64,000 nt of DNA from Pedobacter zeaxanthinifaciens (GCF_003313335.1 NZ_QMHP01000003.1:434001-498000); one strand, 5' to 3'. Numbered from the stretch's first letter, positions 27,901-36,343 are shown. Program-made: numbers and translations. The notes: generated from the letters alone by a model not told the origin.

Positions 27901-28720
27901 CGAAAAGCTTTAGGTTGAATTGGTGGTTAAGCCAAAAGAATTTTAAATCGGTTAAACGAAGTACAAAAAAGTAAAGTGCAACCAACAAGGTACCCGCAAG
28001 AGGCTTTTTTTTCCTAGCCAACCAAAGGCCACAGGAGTTTACAAAAAGGCTGATGAATACCACGCCCAACACCCAAAGCCACAACTGCAAACGGGTGTAA
28101 ATGTTGTCGTCGTAACTGTTGCTTAACTTTACGGTAAATAAGTAATCTTTGTTTAAGCTAAAGATTTCAGTAGTTTCCTTATCATTGAAAGAAGCAATTT
28201 CTAATGTTTTTTTATCGAAAAGCCCCGGCCAAATTTCATTTTTAAGGTACTGATTTTCGATGGCGTATTTAGCCTTAACGGATATCACGAAAACGAAAGT
28301 GTAATTCCCTACCGACTTTTTAATTAAATCATAGTAGCCGTTAGCTAAAAGCACTAAAGACGAACCCTCCTTCAGTTTACTCACATTGGTTGGAAAAGCC
28401 TTGTAACTGCTCCAATACTCCAAATGCAGGTTTCTATAAACCAATACATTAACGCCGCTAGCACGGTAGGCATTAATAAACGCATTGGAAAGGTCTTCAT
28501 CAACACTAAGCCTTTTAAGCTCCTCCAATTTAGCGGGTATACTGAAATAGTCGTAAGCTATCCGCTCTTTAGCTAGCAAATTTTCTTGAAGCTGATTAGC
28601 CTCATGCTGTAACAGGCTAGTTTTAGTAATTGATTTACGTAAAGAAATTGCCGTAACAATACAGCAAATCCCTAAAAGTAACATCAAAACCCTAATTTTC
28701 GAACCCGTATTCAAATTCAA
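24986..28720 (-). CDS. Large NtrY-like sensor histidine kinase
   Basis: 1244 residues, far longer than usual kinases. Several membrane helices in two groups (about 10-30, then a multi-helix block ~205-460), a periplasmic sensor region (~480-700), helix near 720, another extracytoplasmic domain (~790-950), then a helix, HAMP-like segment (NQITSPLTFIQENIRR) and the catalytic core: phospho-acceptor H1036 in AHEIKNPLTPL, N box LFKNAIEAAD, DNGKGI and GTGLGLAFVKQ. The H-box type is that of NtrY/NtrB kinases. No response regulator is in the window. The stop overlaps the start of the giant outer-membrane protein gene, suggesting that the kinase and that protein work together in envelope sensing. Confidence 0.85.
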   Translation of the reverse strand: MNLNTGSKIRVLMLLLGICCIVTAISLRKSITKTSLLQHEANQLQENLLAKERIAYDYFSIPAKLEELKRLSVDEDLSNAFINAYRASGVNVLVYRNLHLEYWSSYKAFPTNVSKLKEGSSLVLLANGYYDLIKKSVGNYTFVFVISVKAKYAIENQYLKNEIWPGLFDKKTLEIASFNDKETTEIFSLNKDYLFTVKLSNSYDDNIYTRLQLWLWVLGVVFISLFVNSCGLWLARKKKPLAGTLLVALYFFVLRLTDLKFFWLNHQFNLKLFDPAIYAESDFLPSLGDLLLNVIACTCVLIFIYAHRKEFTLPKWASAKRWVNYLLLLVFAIVIGVVGFLTEDLFFGLVFYSKIDFNISNIINLGWVSWLSIIILCLVWLNIYLLVSALVVITSQFTITTKQKLYTGLALLLGYTVYMLIKDYTVFYLIYALLIFMIGYNVKVQKQGFSISVMAVVFLCMASITSIKYIKFEDIKERNTRAGIARKLMYDDDPKVLNAIELLEQGLTLDSQVVSYFKQPMLTPTSNFQNYIVKNYLDGYLSRFEYKIFEYGLDDKSLKLAEGLPIAKYKNLVKYGAVKAPQGDYFYRVNDTFGFQNYFGLIPIFDGDNLLGTMVVELTSRPYDYNSFFPDLLIDGKLKSDEDLSKYSLAFYKSNQLFGQSGKYVYPMINTNFKGERDNITFINERQDGTNYSHAVYKPLSNRLIIISIEKVDFTVRLATLSFFFLIFIIFGLISYMVTWLAINISDSRGGLFNINRYLMINANKILYKTRIQVSIVLSVVATLVIVGWATFFNIKHQYLEQQNEQVREKIRKIQLGYEKQISLPGTISNDSESQFEFNQFADVNGVYLNLYDIDGNLYLTSLPKLYDLGIIARKMGPMAYMRLAVQQKSEFINPIEKIGDFTYAAAYAPIRNSNNQTVGYISIPYYANEEDYQAKIGLFINTLINIYALVFVLIGVLAVFLANQITSPLTFIQENIRRTKFGQTNQPIVWHRQDEIGVLIKEYNKMIAELEISANKLARSERESAWREMAKQVAHEIKNPLTPLKLGVQLLEKSWKEQDPNFEKKFASFNKSFVEQIDSLATIASEFSNFAKMPDTKLEHIQLLPIIEQAREVFSSMDHVEIHVLNRATKTIIVLGDKDQLLRSFNNLFKNAIEAADGKEKCVIKVHLANDEQQAFVEVEDNGKGIDPALQSNIFRANFTTKSSGTGLGLAFVKQAIENAGGKVEFTSVLNNGTIFYLTFPLV

Positions 28721-28877
28721 CAGCTTTAAAACATAAATATACAGAAATGGGGCTGCCTAAAAAGCAAAATCTTTATTTCCAACACAACAAACGATAAAGT
28801 GTAGCGGTTTTAACGCTTTTTAACTTTTATGCTTGGTTTAAAATGCTTTTTAAGCAACCCCAGTAAAAATCTTTTTG

Positions 28878-29762
28878 TTATGCTAAGCTAGCGCCGCTAG
28901 TCTGCACTTCGCGGCTTACTTTTTTCACCAAGCCTTGCAACACATTACCCGGACCAACCTCAACAAATTCATTTCCTCCATCAGCAATCATGTTGGTAGC
29001 GGTTTGTGTCCATTTAACTGCACCCGTTAACTGCGCTATTAAATTTGCTTTAATTACCGCCGGGTCACTAGTTGGCTGTGCATTTACATTTTGATAAATT
29101 GGGCAAACAGGTGCATTAATTTCAGTAGCCTCAATAGCAGCTTGTAGCTCCACTTTTGCAGGCTCCATTAACGGCGAGTGGAAAGCACCACCAACGTTTA
29201 ATTTCAATGCTCTTTTAGCACCTGCAGCGGTCAACTTTTCGCAAGCTTTATCAATCCCCTCAATACTGCCAGAAATTACTAACTGACCTGGGCAATTGTA
29301 ATTTGCAGGAACAACTACTTCCTCAATTTCAGCGCAAATCTGTTCTACAACTTCATCTGCTAAACCTAAAATAGCAGCCATAGTGCTCGGTTGCAATTCG
29401 CAAGCTTTTTGCATCGCATTTGCACGAGCAATTACCAATTTCAATCCATCTTCAAAAGAAAGCGCATTAGCAGCAACCAGGGCTGAGAACTCACCCAAAG
29501 AGTGACCAGCAACCATTTCCGGTTTAAAATCATCTCCCAAAACTTTAGCTAAAATTACCGAATGCAAGAAAATAGCTGGCTGTGTAACGTTGGTTTGTTT
29601 CAACTCGTCATCCGTACCGCTAAACATAATATCGCTAATACGGAAACCTATAATTTCATTTGCTTTTTCAAAAAGTTCTTTGGCTAGCGGACTGTTTTCA
29701 TACAAATCCTTACCCATGCCTACAAATTGGGCTCCTTGACCCGGAAAAATATATGCTTTCAT
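28878..29762 (-). CDS. fabD: Malonyl-CoA:ACP transacylase
   Basis: 294 residues. Loads malonate onto acyl carrier protein for fatty acid synthesis. PGQGAQFVGMG at 7-17, nucleophile S88 in GHSLGE, the arginine of the IARANAMQ segment (about 113) and H195 in GAFHSPLM are all present. Single-gene unit; no other fab gene is adjacent. Confidence 0.96.
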   Translation of the reverse strand: MKAYIFPGQGAQFVGMGKDLYENSPLAKELFEKANEIIGFRISDIMFSGTDDELKQTNVTQPAIFLHSVILAKVLGDDFKPEMVAGHSLGEFSALVAANALSFEDGLKLVIARANAMQKACELQPSTMAAILGLADEVVEQICAEIEEVVVPANYNCPGQLVISGSIEGIDKACEKLTAAGAKRALKLNVGGAFHSPLMEPAKVELQAAIEATEINAPVCPIYQNVNAQPTSDPAVIKANLIAQLTGAVKWTQTATNMIADGGNEFVEVGPGNVLQGLVKKVSREVQTSGASLA

Positions 29763-29947
29763 TTTTTTAGATTTGAGATATGAAAATTAAGATGCAGCAC
29801 AGCCACTCGTATTCATATCAAATTTAAATTGTTCTTTTGTTAGATTGATTATTGTTGCGACTTACAAAGTACAGTAAAAACCTTTAAATTTCGGCAATAC
29901 AACATCGTACTTCGTTACCGTACGTACGAGATAAAATCGTAAATCTC

Positions 29948-30583
29948 CTAATGTAAATTTGCGGTAATCAACCTTAAAAATTCAGCCCTAGTTTTATCAT
30001 TTTGTAAAAATGCACCAGTAAAAGCCGAGGTTGTAGTTACCGAATTTTGCTTTTGAACACCACGCATTGCCATACACAAGTGTTTGCACTCCATTACTAC
30101 TGCAACGCCAGCCGGATTTAAAGTCTGCTGAATACAATCTCTAATTTCGTTGGTTAAGCGTTCCTGTACCTGTAACCTACGGGCAAACGCATCAACCACA
30201 CGCGGAATTTTACTTAAACCAACAATATGTCCGTTAGGAATATAAGCCACATGCGCTTTGCCAAAAAAAGGCAGCATATGGTGTTCGCACATCGAAAAAA
30301 CTTCAATATCCTTCACCACAACCATTTGGCTGTACTCCTCTTCAAACATCGCCGATCTCAAAATCTCATCGGGCTTCACATCGTAGCCATGCGTCAAATA
30401 TTGCAATGCCTTAGCCACACGTTCAGGCGTTTTCAACAAACCCTCACGCTCCGGATTTTCGCCCAAACGTTCCAAAATATCTTTATAATGAACCGCTACG
30501 GCATTAATTTTATCATCGTCATATCGCTCTATCTTCTGATAGCCCAATACGTAGTCATCGTCGTGGTCGTGGTTGTGCGCCAT
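29948..30583 (-). CDS. folE: GTP cyclohydrolase I
   Basis: 211 residues. Opens GTP to 7,8-dihydroneopterin triphosphate, first step of folate and queuosine/pterin synthesis. Zinc ligands C99 (SMCEHH), H102 and C170 ([10 protein letters not shown]) are visible. The N-terminus ([10 protein letters not shown]) is His/Asp-rich, possibly a metal-holding tail not needed for catalysis. It starts 13 bp after queD, whose substrate it makes, so the two form an operon. Confidence 0.96.
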   Translation of the reverse strand: MAHNHDHDDDYVLGYQKIERYDDDKINAVAVHYKDILERLGENPEREGLLKTPERVAKALQYLTHGYDVKPDEILRSAMFEEEYSQMVVVKDIEVFSMCEHHMLPFFGKAHVAYIPNGHIVGLSKIPRVVDAFARRLQVQERLTNEIRDCIQQTLNPAGVAVVMECKHLCMAMRGVQKQNSVTTTSAFTGAFLQNDKTRAEFLRLITANLH

Positions 30584-30596
30584 AAATTAAGATGGA

Positions 30597-31007
30597 TTAG
30601 CCGAAGTACTCGACATAATTATTATCAGTTTCGTAAAGTTTGATGCTGTGCAATTGAGCGCCACCTTCAGCAATCATCGGATTTAAGATATTCCAAATCG
30701 CAATAGCTAAATTTTCGGTAGAAGCCAAAACACCTTGCATGAAATCAACATCAAGATTCAAATTTTTATGATCAATTTTATCAATCACATATTGATTAAT
30801 GATTTGTTTCAGCCATTTCAAATCCACCAAAAAACCGGTTTCAGGGTTAACTTCACCTTTTACGGTTACAAAAAGCTGGTAGTTGTGCCCATGCCAATTC
30901 GGATTTGCGCATTTACCAAAAACCGCCGTGTTTTCCTCGTCGCTCCAATCGGGTCTAGCTAATTTATGTGCTGCGTTAAAACTCTCCCTACGTGTAATAT
31001 AAATCAT
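30597..31007 (-). CDS. queD: 6-carboxytetrahydropterin synthase QueD
   Basis: 136 residues from the ATG at 31007; a longer frame to 31082 adds a sequence foreign to the family and would overlap the promoter. Converts dihydroneopterin triphosphate to 6-carboxytetrahydropterin (queuosine precursor) or a related pterin. Zinc ligands H14, H39 and H41 (NWHGHNY) and catalytic C33 are in place. First gene of the queD-folE operon. Confidence 0.92.
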   Translation of the reverse strand: MIYITRRESFNAAHKLARPDWSDEENTAVFGKCANPNWHGHNYQLFVTVKGEVNPETGFLVDLKWLKQIINQYVIDKIDHKNLNLDVDFMQGVLASTENLAIAIWNILNPMIAEGGAQLHSIKLYETDNNYVEYFG

Positions 31008-31024
31008 TTTGAAAAAATAAAACG

Positions 31025-31032
31025 CAAATATA
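31025..31032 (-). promoter_or_regulatory. queD-folE -7 box
   Basis: Minus-strand TATATTTG, an exact TAnnTTTG match 17 nt before the queD ATG. No TTG at the ideal 19-nt distance. Confidence 0.5.
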
Positions 31033-31496
31033 CAGATAAACTCCATAGCCGTGTGTTCAATGCGCCAGATATTACCAAGCAATTACTCATTTTTAGAAAA
31101 GCAACTGCCTGCTTCATGGCAAAAGCAGCCCCGCCCTTCGGTACAAGTCCTCGTACTCGCTGCACTCGCCTGCGGGCTTTCCCCTACGGTCGGGTTTATC
31201 TTACAAAAAACAGTGCAGCAAACATCGTTTTTTTTTTATCGCAGGGTGCATTTAACCTTTCAATACAGAAATACTTAAACTCCTTAAGTTTCTATTAACC
31301 GGCAAAAAAACACTTTGCGTTCTTCAAAACTTTGCGGTAAACATCTAATTCTACAAATTTCCTAGCGCTACTAAAAAACAATAAATACTTTTAAAAACTT
31401 ATTATAAAACCTTTGTGTACTTCGCGGTAAAAAACAAAAAACCACTAAAAAAAAGCTGTTTTTTAAAGCCATGCAAAATAATCGTTAATTAGCGTC
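31033..31496. other. Intergenic stretch with GC-rich repeat-like segment
   Basis: No gene. At about 31118-31205 lies a GC-rich segment (CAGCCCCGCCCTTCGG.., CTCGCCTGCGGGCTTTCC) with several short inverted repeats, unlike the AT-rich surroundings; it looks like a dispersed repeat. The rest is AT-rich, with two TTTGTG/TTTGCG-GTAA segments at ~31310-31340 and ~31410-31430 that resemble each other. Confidence 0.45.
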
Positions 31497-32120
31497 ATGA
31501 AATTACTTGTTGTTGCCGCTACCAAAAGTGAAATCCAACCTACACTAAACCATTTTTCGTGTACTGGTGATCGTTTACTGGAAACGGAAAAATTCGATAT
31601 TTTAATTACGGGTGTAGGGATGGTAGCCACTGCGTTTGTGCTTGGGCGACATCTTGATGCTAACAAGTACAACACTGTGGTCAATGTAGGCATTGCGGGA
31701 AGTTTCGACCGCAGCATAGCGCTTGGCGAATTGGTAAACGTAGTTACAGATACCTTTGCGGAACTGGGTGCTGAAGACCATGATCAATTTATCAGCTTGC
31801 CGCAACTTGGCTTTGGTGAGCACACTTTCCATACAACACCTACTGATATTCCCAACCTCAAACAGGTAAAAGCTATAACCGTAAATAAAGTTCATGGAAA
31901 CGCAGCCAGCATTGCAAATACTGTAAAATTGTACCAACCAGAAATTGAAAGTATGGAAGGCGCCGCTGTTTTTTACGCTTGCCAGCAAACAAATGTTGCT
32001 GTTTTGCAAGTCCGCAGCATTTCCAACTACGTAGAACCTCGAAACCGAGAAAATTGGAAAATAGGCTTGGCGGTTGACAACCTAAACAGCTGGCTCATCA
32101 ACTATTTAACAAACCTTTAG
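31497..32120 (+). CDS. mqnB: Futalosine hydrolase
   Basis: 207 residues. Nucleosidase of the MTA/SAH-nucleosidase fold that removes the base from futalosine in the alternative menaquinone pathway. Visible: GVGMVATAFVLGRHL (about 40), NVGIAGSFD (about 64), and the ribose-contacting ESMEGAAVFYAC (about 152). mqnD follows on the same strand 196 bp later, which supports the assignment over a general nucleosidase. Confidence 0.92.
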   Translation: MKLLVVAATKSEIQPTLNHFSCTGDRLLETEKFDILITGVGMVATAFVLGRHLDANKYNTVVNVGIAGSFDRSIALGELVNVVTDTFAELGAEDHDQFISLPQLGFGEHTFHTTPTDIPNLKQVKAITVNKVHGNAASIANTVKLYQPEIESMEGAAVFYACQQTNVAVLQVRSISNYVEPRNRENWKIGLAVDNLNSWLINYLTNL

Positions 32121-32188
32121 CTAAGGTAAGTTAGATTTTTATTTATTTGATTTACAAAAACATACGTATTATCTAGCTCACTGACCTC

Positions 32189-32208
32189 GATCCCGAGCAT
32201 TCGGGATC
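32189..32208. repeat. Short palindrome GATCCCGA-gcat-TCGGGATC
   Basis: Perfect 8-bp stem with 4-nt loop between mqnB and mqnD. No T-run follows, so it is more likely a repeat remnant; a relative occurs near 49470. Confidence 0.6.
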
Positions 32209-32304
32209 AGTATCGAACCATTGCTGATATTATTCATTAAGCAAGCAAAACACATTTCAAAAAAAACTTGAACTCCAAATGACGACAGTTTAGTTAATCA
32301 ATCC

Positions 32305-32312
32305 TAATTTTG
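32305..32312 (+). promoter_or_regulatory. mqnD -7 box, leaderless candidate
   Basis: TAATTTTG fits TAnnTTTG and ends four nucleotides before the mqnD ATG. No TTG at the ideal distance, so the call is modest. Confidence 0.4.
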
Positions 32313-32316
32313 AATT

Positions 32317-33174
32317 ATGCAACTTACACTTGGTTTTTCTCCCTGTCCAAACGACACCTTTATTTTTGATGCACTGATACACGGCAAAATTGACACCGAA
32401 GGCTTAAGCTTTAAGGTATTTTTTGATGATGTAGAAACCCTCAACCAAAAGGCTTTAAACGGAACATTGGACATTACCAAACTGAGTTTTCATGCCTTTG
32501 CCTACGTGGCAGAGAAATATGCACTGCTAGATGCTGGCAGCGCTTTAGGTTTTGGCGTTGGGCCGCTCCTCATCTGCAAAAAAGAAAATGCCGAGAGCAT
32601 TGCAAGACAGCTAGAAACGGAAGAGGCATCTAATTTGAAAGTTGGCATTCCAGGCAAATACACTACCGCTAATTTTTTATTGGGCGTAGCCTATCCAAAA
32701 CTAACGAATAAACAGGAAATGGTTTTTTCGGCCATTGAAGATGCCTTGGTAAATGAAGAAATCGACCTAGGGTTAATTATCCATGAAAACCGCTTCACCT
32801 ACCAAGCCAAAGGCCTGCACCAATTAATGGATTTGGGCTCATATTGGGAACAGTTTTCAGGCTGTGCCATTCCATTGGGCGGTATTGTAGTGAATAGAAA
32901 CTTACCAATTGAAGTTCAAGAAAAGGTCAATCGTTTGGTAAGAAAATCTGTAGAATTTGCCTTTGAGCACCCTAAATCGGCCATTTCCTTTATCCGCCAG
33001 CATGCCCAAGCAATGGAAGAAGATGTAATGTACAAACACATCGAGTTGTACGTTAACAAATATTCGGTGGATTTAGGTTTAGAAGGCAGAAAAGCAATTG
33101 ACACCTTATTTCAAATTGCTGCAAAAAACAATTTGATACCGCAATTATCAAAAAGCCTTTATGTAAATCCTTAA
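32317..33174 (+). CDS. mqnD: 1,4-dihydroxy-6-naphthoate synthase
   Basis: 285 residues. Periplasmic-binding-protein-like fold enzyme that converts cyclic dehypoxanthinyl futalosine to 1,4-dihydroxy-6-naphthoate. N-terminal GFSPCPNDTFIFDALIHG is the family hallmark; ALNGTLDITKLSFHA, GSALGFGVGPLL and GLIIHENRFTY follow in the expected order. With mqnB it shows that menaquinone is made by the futalosine route; mqnA, mqnC and mqnE are elsewhere. Confidence 0.95.
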   Translation: MQLTLGFSPCPNDTFIFDALIHGKIDTEGLSFKVFFDDVETLNQKALNGTLDITKLSFHAFAYVAEKYALLDAGSALGFGVGPLLICKKENAESIARQLETEEASNLKVGIPGKYTTANFLLGVAYPKLTNKQEMVFSAIEDALVNEEIDLGLIIHENRFTYQAKGLHQLMDLGSYWEQFSGCAIPLGGIVVNRNLPIEVQEKVNRLVRKSVEFAFEHPKSAISFIRQHAQAMEEDVMYKHIELYVNKYSVDLGLEGRKAIDTLFQIAAKNNLIPQLSKSLYVNP

Positions 33175-33178
33175 CCAA

Positions 33179-33559
33179 TTATTGGTTACAAGGGCCATCC
33201 GGAATTGTTTTGGTTAACTTAAGCACTTTGGTAACCACCATGGTTGAGTCGTAGCCGCCAGTAATGGTAGTAGTGTCAGATTTTATCAAATGGGCTTCCA
33301 CCTCTACATAAACCGGTGTGTAAGGCTTTTCAAATCCCTGATCAACGTATTGCAGCTCCAAGTTTTTTGCACTATCAGCAACCCAGTATTCGCGTCCTTC
33401 ATCGCAATCAGTAAACGATTTAACCTCCGGACCATAACTATAAAGCCCTTTAAAGGTTAAGGTTTTACCCTTTTGCTGCTCCGTTTTTTTATCATTGGTG
33501 CATGCCCAAAGTAATCCAACGCAAAACAAAATACAAACTAACTTTTTACTGGTACACAT
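33179..33559 (-). CDS. Small lipoprotein with NlpE C-terminal-like OB domain
   Basis: 126 residues. Lipoprotein signal MCTSKKLVCILFCVGLLWAC (lipid Cys at 20). The mature part, with KGLYSYGPEVKSFTDC, a YWVADS segment, LELQY and PVYVEVEAHL, resembles the OB-type C-terminal domain of NlpE-like envelope lipoproteins; the resemblance is by eye. It begins 3 bp after the permease gene, so both are one operon. Confidence 0.55.
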   Translation of the reverse strand: MCTSKKLVCILFCVGLLWACTNDKKTEQQKGKTLTFKGLYSYGPEVKSFTDCDEGREYWVADSAKNLELQYVDQGFEKPYTPVYVEVEAHLIKSDTTTITGGYDSTMVVTKVLKLTKTIPDGPCNQ

Positions 33560-33562
33560 ACG

Positions 33563-34801
33563 CTAAAGATCTTGATTAATACGATCTATCTTTTTAACGC
33601 TTAAATTTGATGCCAAACCTGCCGCTATAAAAGAAAAAAAGCCAACAGTAAAAAAAACCAATACAAAGTCTTTCCACTTTAAGGCCACCGGGTAGGCATT
33701 TGAAACTACAAAATCAGCTTCTCCTCCCATTTTTACCCAGCCATATTTTTTTTGCAATACGCAAAAAACAAATCCTATTAATATCCCAAAGATACAACCT
33801 GTGATTGTAATCATCATACCCTCAGCCAAAAAAATTCTCTTAATGAGGCGCTTACCCGCACCCAAGCTAATCAGCACCGAAATATCTTTCTGCTTATCTA
33901 TCACTAGCATAGTTAACGAACCAATGATATTAAAAATTGCAATTACCAATACAAAAGTGAGGATAATATAAACCATCCATTTTTCTGATCCCAACAAATT
34001 GTATAGTGCTTGATTCTGTTCAATTCTGTTTTTTACTACATATTTGGAACCCAACCGATCTGCTATGGTTAACTTTAGCTTTTCAGCATCAACATTTGGC
34101 TTCACATTAATTTCAATTGTGGATACGTTGGTAGGCTCGTCCAGCAATCGTCTGGCGAAACTCAAAGGTACAATCAACTGGTTGTCGAAATCTTGCTGCA
34201 CCTGAAAAACTCCCGCTGGCGATATACTGAGCATCACAAAATCATCCATCGGATTTACGGAATTACCGGTGGCTCCTTTCTTAGGTGAAAAAATTTGCAG
34301 CTGCGCAAATGGATCAGCGGGATTAACTCCTAAAAATGCCTGCAATGCAGAACCTACCACTGCTTGGGGCTGTCCTATTTTATTGTGAAGCACAAATACG
34401 CCATCAATTGTGGCACTATCCAAACTGTTATTTTTCAGAAAATCGTCACTTACCCCTTTGATCAGCGCAGGCGTTTGTTTCTCGTCATATCTAATCAGCG
34501 CATTTTCGGCCAAAACTTCCGTAAAAGCGTAAATGGACTGGTCTTTTTTAAGTTCTTCGAAGTACTTGATATTTGGGTTAAAAGTTTTCCCTTCTGCCGG
34601 TGCCACCACAATTTGTGGCGTAAAACTATTGAACATCTTCAACACTACCTCTTCGAAGCCGTTAAATACCGAAAGAATGATGATTAAAGCAGCGCTACCC
34701 ACCATTACCCCTAGCATTGAAATGGCAGAAATAATGTTAATTGCGTTGGTTGATTTCTTCGCAAAGAGATACCTACGAGCTATGTAAAAAGCGGTGTTCA
34801 C
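33563..34801 (-). CDS. LolC/LolE-type ABC permease (GTG start)
   Basis: 412 residues, FtsX-type membrane subunit: helix near residues 20-45 (AISMLGVMVGSAALIIILSVFNG), a large periplasmic domain, and three helices in the C-terminal third (about 275, 325, 380). Members release lipoproteins from the inner membrane for transport to the outer membrane. The start is GTG (34801); MNTAFYIARRYLFAKKSTNA is the typical N-terminus. No ATPase gene is adjacent. A damaged copy of its first ~45 codons lies at 36205-36343. Confidence 0.85.
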   Translation of the reverse strand: MNTAFYIARRYLFAKKSTNAINIISAISMLGVMVGSAALIIILSVFNGFEEVVLKMFNSFTPQIVVAPAEGKTFNPNIKYFEELKKDQSIYAFTEVLAENALIRYDEKQTPALIKGVSDDFLKNNSLDSATIDGVFVLHNKIGQPQAVVGSALQAFLGVNPADPFAQLQIFSPKKGATGNSVNPMDDFVMLSISPAGVFQVQQDFDNQLIVPLSFARRLLDEPTNVSTIEINVKPNVDAEKLKLTIADRLGSKYVVKNRIEQNQALYNLLGSEKWMVYIILTFVLVIAIFNIIGSLTMLVIDKQKDISVLISLGAGKRLIKRIFLAEGMMITITGCIFGILIGFVFCVLQKKYGWVKMGGEADFVVSNAYPVALKWKDFVLVFFTVGFFSFIAAGLASNLSVKKIDRINQDL

Positions 34802-34860
34802 TTGGTAAAGATAGGCAAAAAAGATGGAGGGTGTTTAAACTTAAGTCAATAGATGATATA

Positions 34861-34978
34861 GAAATAAAACATGGATTTGAGAGGTTAAACATTTCAGTTG
34901 TGAGCTAAAAATTCACATTTTTGAAATTATATTTTTTTTTTTGAAGTTTTACCAAATAATTATTTATTAATTTAAAAC
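34861..34978 (+). promoter_or_regulatory. Upstream region of peptide 1, duplicated before peptide 2
   Basis: The segment around AACATTTCAGTTGT and GAAATTATATTTTTTTTTTT..TTGAAGTTTT is closely matched by 36443-36544 before the second precursor gene. Conservation of non-coding DNA between diverged copies points to a shared promoter or operator. A TTTG is seen at 34940-34943, but no clean -7 box. Confidence 0.5.
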
Positions 34979-35206
34979 ATGAAAAAATTAAACTTTGAAC
35001 AGATGGAAAAAATTGAGGGAGGATTTCCTTGGTGGGGAACTTACTGTGATTACAGTAAAGTTGTCGATTACTCAATTAATGAAGTTGGAGAAGTAGGCGG
35101 TGGTAATTATCAAGAATTTTGTTGGTACTCTTGTGGATATTACGTATTGGGGGTAAAAGTTGATGATAGACCAGATGCATTTGGAACTTGTCCTTCAGGT
35201 TGGTAG
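34979..35206 (+). CDS. Double-glycine leader peptide precursor 1
   Basis: 75 residues. Leader MKKLNFEQMEKIEGG (15 residues, GG cleavage site) is of the Bacteroidota GG-leader type that C39-peptidase exporters cut. The predicted core is 60 residues, starts FPWWGTYC, has four cysteines and a C-terminal CGYYVLGVKVDD...GTCPSGW. The pattern Cys...YYvLGvk...G.C is shared with the two precursors downstream. A secreted, disulfide-bonded bacteriocin or signalling peptide is likely. The exporter gene lies 3.8 kb downstream on the same strand. Activity unknown. Confidence 0.8.
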   Translation: MKKLNFEQMEKIEGGFPWWGTYCDYSKVVDYSINEVGEVGGGNYQEFCWYSCGYYVLGVKVDDRPDAFGTCPSGW

Positions 35207-35221
35207 TAATAAACCCTATTT

Positions 35222-35260
35222 AATCAAACCAGTTGAAACTAACGTTTAATTGGTTTGATT
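35222..35260 (+). promoter_or_regulatory. Inverted repeat between precursor 1 and downstream gene
   Basis: Perfect 10-bp repeat AATCAAACCA (35222-35231) / TGGTTTGATT (35251-35260), 19-nt loop, no T-run. It could stabilise the short precursor mRNA or reduce read-through into the next gene. Confidence 0.5.
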
Positions 35261-35279
35261 AACAATTTATGATTATGAG

Positions 35280-36176
35280 ATGAGAAACAATTCGTTCCTA
35301 ATTCTATTTCTTTGTACACTAGGTTTTATCTGCCAAGCACAAACAAATGGCAATTCTCCTTGGCAACCGAGAATCGTTGATGCCAGTAGCTTAGTGATAT
35401 TAGAGACTGCCAACATATCAATCAATAGAAAAATAGATTATCCTATCAATAATCAAGGCATAGCAAATATTCCATTAGAGAATATTAATGAGGGAGATAG
35501 TATTTTCATTAGCTGTATGGGGTACAAAACATCCATTTTTCAGGTTCAAAACAAGAAAAACTTACTCCATACAATTGAACTTACCCCAGTGAGTTATGGC
35601 CTTAAAGAGGTTGAGATTTCAAAGACCAAAAATAAACTCAAGGAAATAACTGTTGGCACACAAGCCTTTAGCATTACCAGTAATGGGGTATATTACGATA
35701 GCAGTTTTGGACTTTACATCAATAATAAAGATAAAAAAACAGGGTTTATTAAAGCGGTTAATATTAAGATGTTTGACCGTTCCGATGGTATAGAAATGCC
35801 ATTTAGATTAAGGCTATATAAAAAGGAATTGGGGGAAACCTTTCCAAAGCTAGAACTGATGGAGCCGATGATTTTGCAAAATGTTAAAAAAAAGCGATGG
35901 TTTAATATTGATTTGTCTCACTTGGGCATTAAGCTACCGGAAGAAGGCTTCTTTATTGTTGTTGAAATATTAGGTAAAGAATATTATAGCGGCAAATTGG
36001 TAAAGTCATTTGGCTCATACGTCAATCAAATCCCTAATTTCGCTGAAACCACTTTTCCAAAAGCTTATAATAAAGATAATTATAGCATTACGATGTCCAC
36101 AAGAAGTAAAAGATGGTTTTTAGACAGCAAAACCGAATACCAGTTTCAAGCTAAAATTTTAACATATGATGAATAG
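35280..36176 (+). CDS. Secreted CarboxypepD_reg-like protein 1
   Basis: 298 residues, signal peptide about 1-20 (ending FICQAQ). Residues ~30-115 look like a carboxypeptidase-regulatory-like (CarboxypepD_reg) beta-sandwich: a name-the-defect pattern of SLVILETANISINRK, GDSIFISCMGYKTSIFQV and HTIELTPVSYGLKEVEI. The C-terminal ~170 residues are beta-rich and unassigned. The same architecture recurs at 36981-37937. Position directly after a precursor gene suggests a dedicated partner: surface receptor, immunity or anchoring factor. Confidence 0.65.
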   Translation: MRNNSFLILFLCTLGFICQAQTNGNSPWQPRIVDASSLVILETANISINRKIDYPINNQGIANIPLENINEGDSIFISCMGYKTSIFQVQNKKNLLHTIELTPVSYGLKEVEISKTKNKLKEITVGTQAFSITSNGVYYDSSFGLYINNKDKKTGFIKAVNIKMFDRSDGIEMPFRLRLYKKELGETFPKLELMEPMILQNVKKKRWFNIDLSHLGIKLPEEGFFIVVEILGKEYYSGKLVKSFGSYVNQIPNFAETTFPKAYNKDNYSITMSTRSKRWFLDSKTEYQFQAKILTYDE

Positions 36177-36204
36177 AATATTTCATCACCGTAGTTTTCT
36201 TTTT

Positions 36205-36343
36205 GTTGTTTGGGTTTTCTAACATTAAGCTTTGAGCTTCCTACCACTAACCCTAAAATTGAAATGTAGATATGATATTAATGGTATTGGTAGACTTCTT
36301 GGCGAAAAGATACTTGCATACGATGTAAAAAAACGGGGTTCAC
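36205..36343 (-). pseudogene. Fragment of LolC/E permease gene (5' end), left by duplication
   Basis: On the minus strand the reading YIVCKYLFAKKSTNTINIIS is a near copy of YIARRYLFAKKSTNAINIIS at the start of the intact permease gene. A one-base insertion after the GTG and a one-base loss after the IIS codons disrupt the frame, and stops follow (TAG at about 36255). About 45 codons are recognisable. The upstream non-coding DNA is copied too. It shows that the block permease-start/promoter/precursor was duplicated in tandem. Confidence 0.85.
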
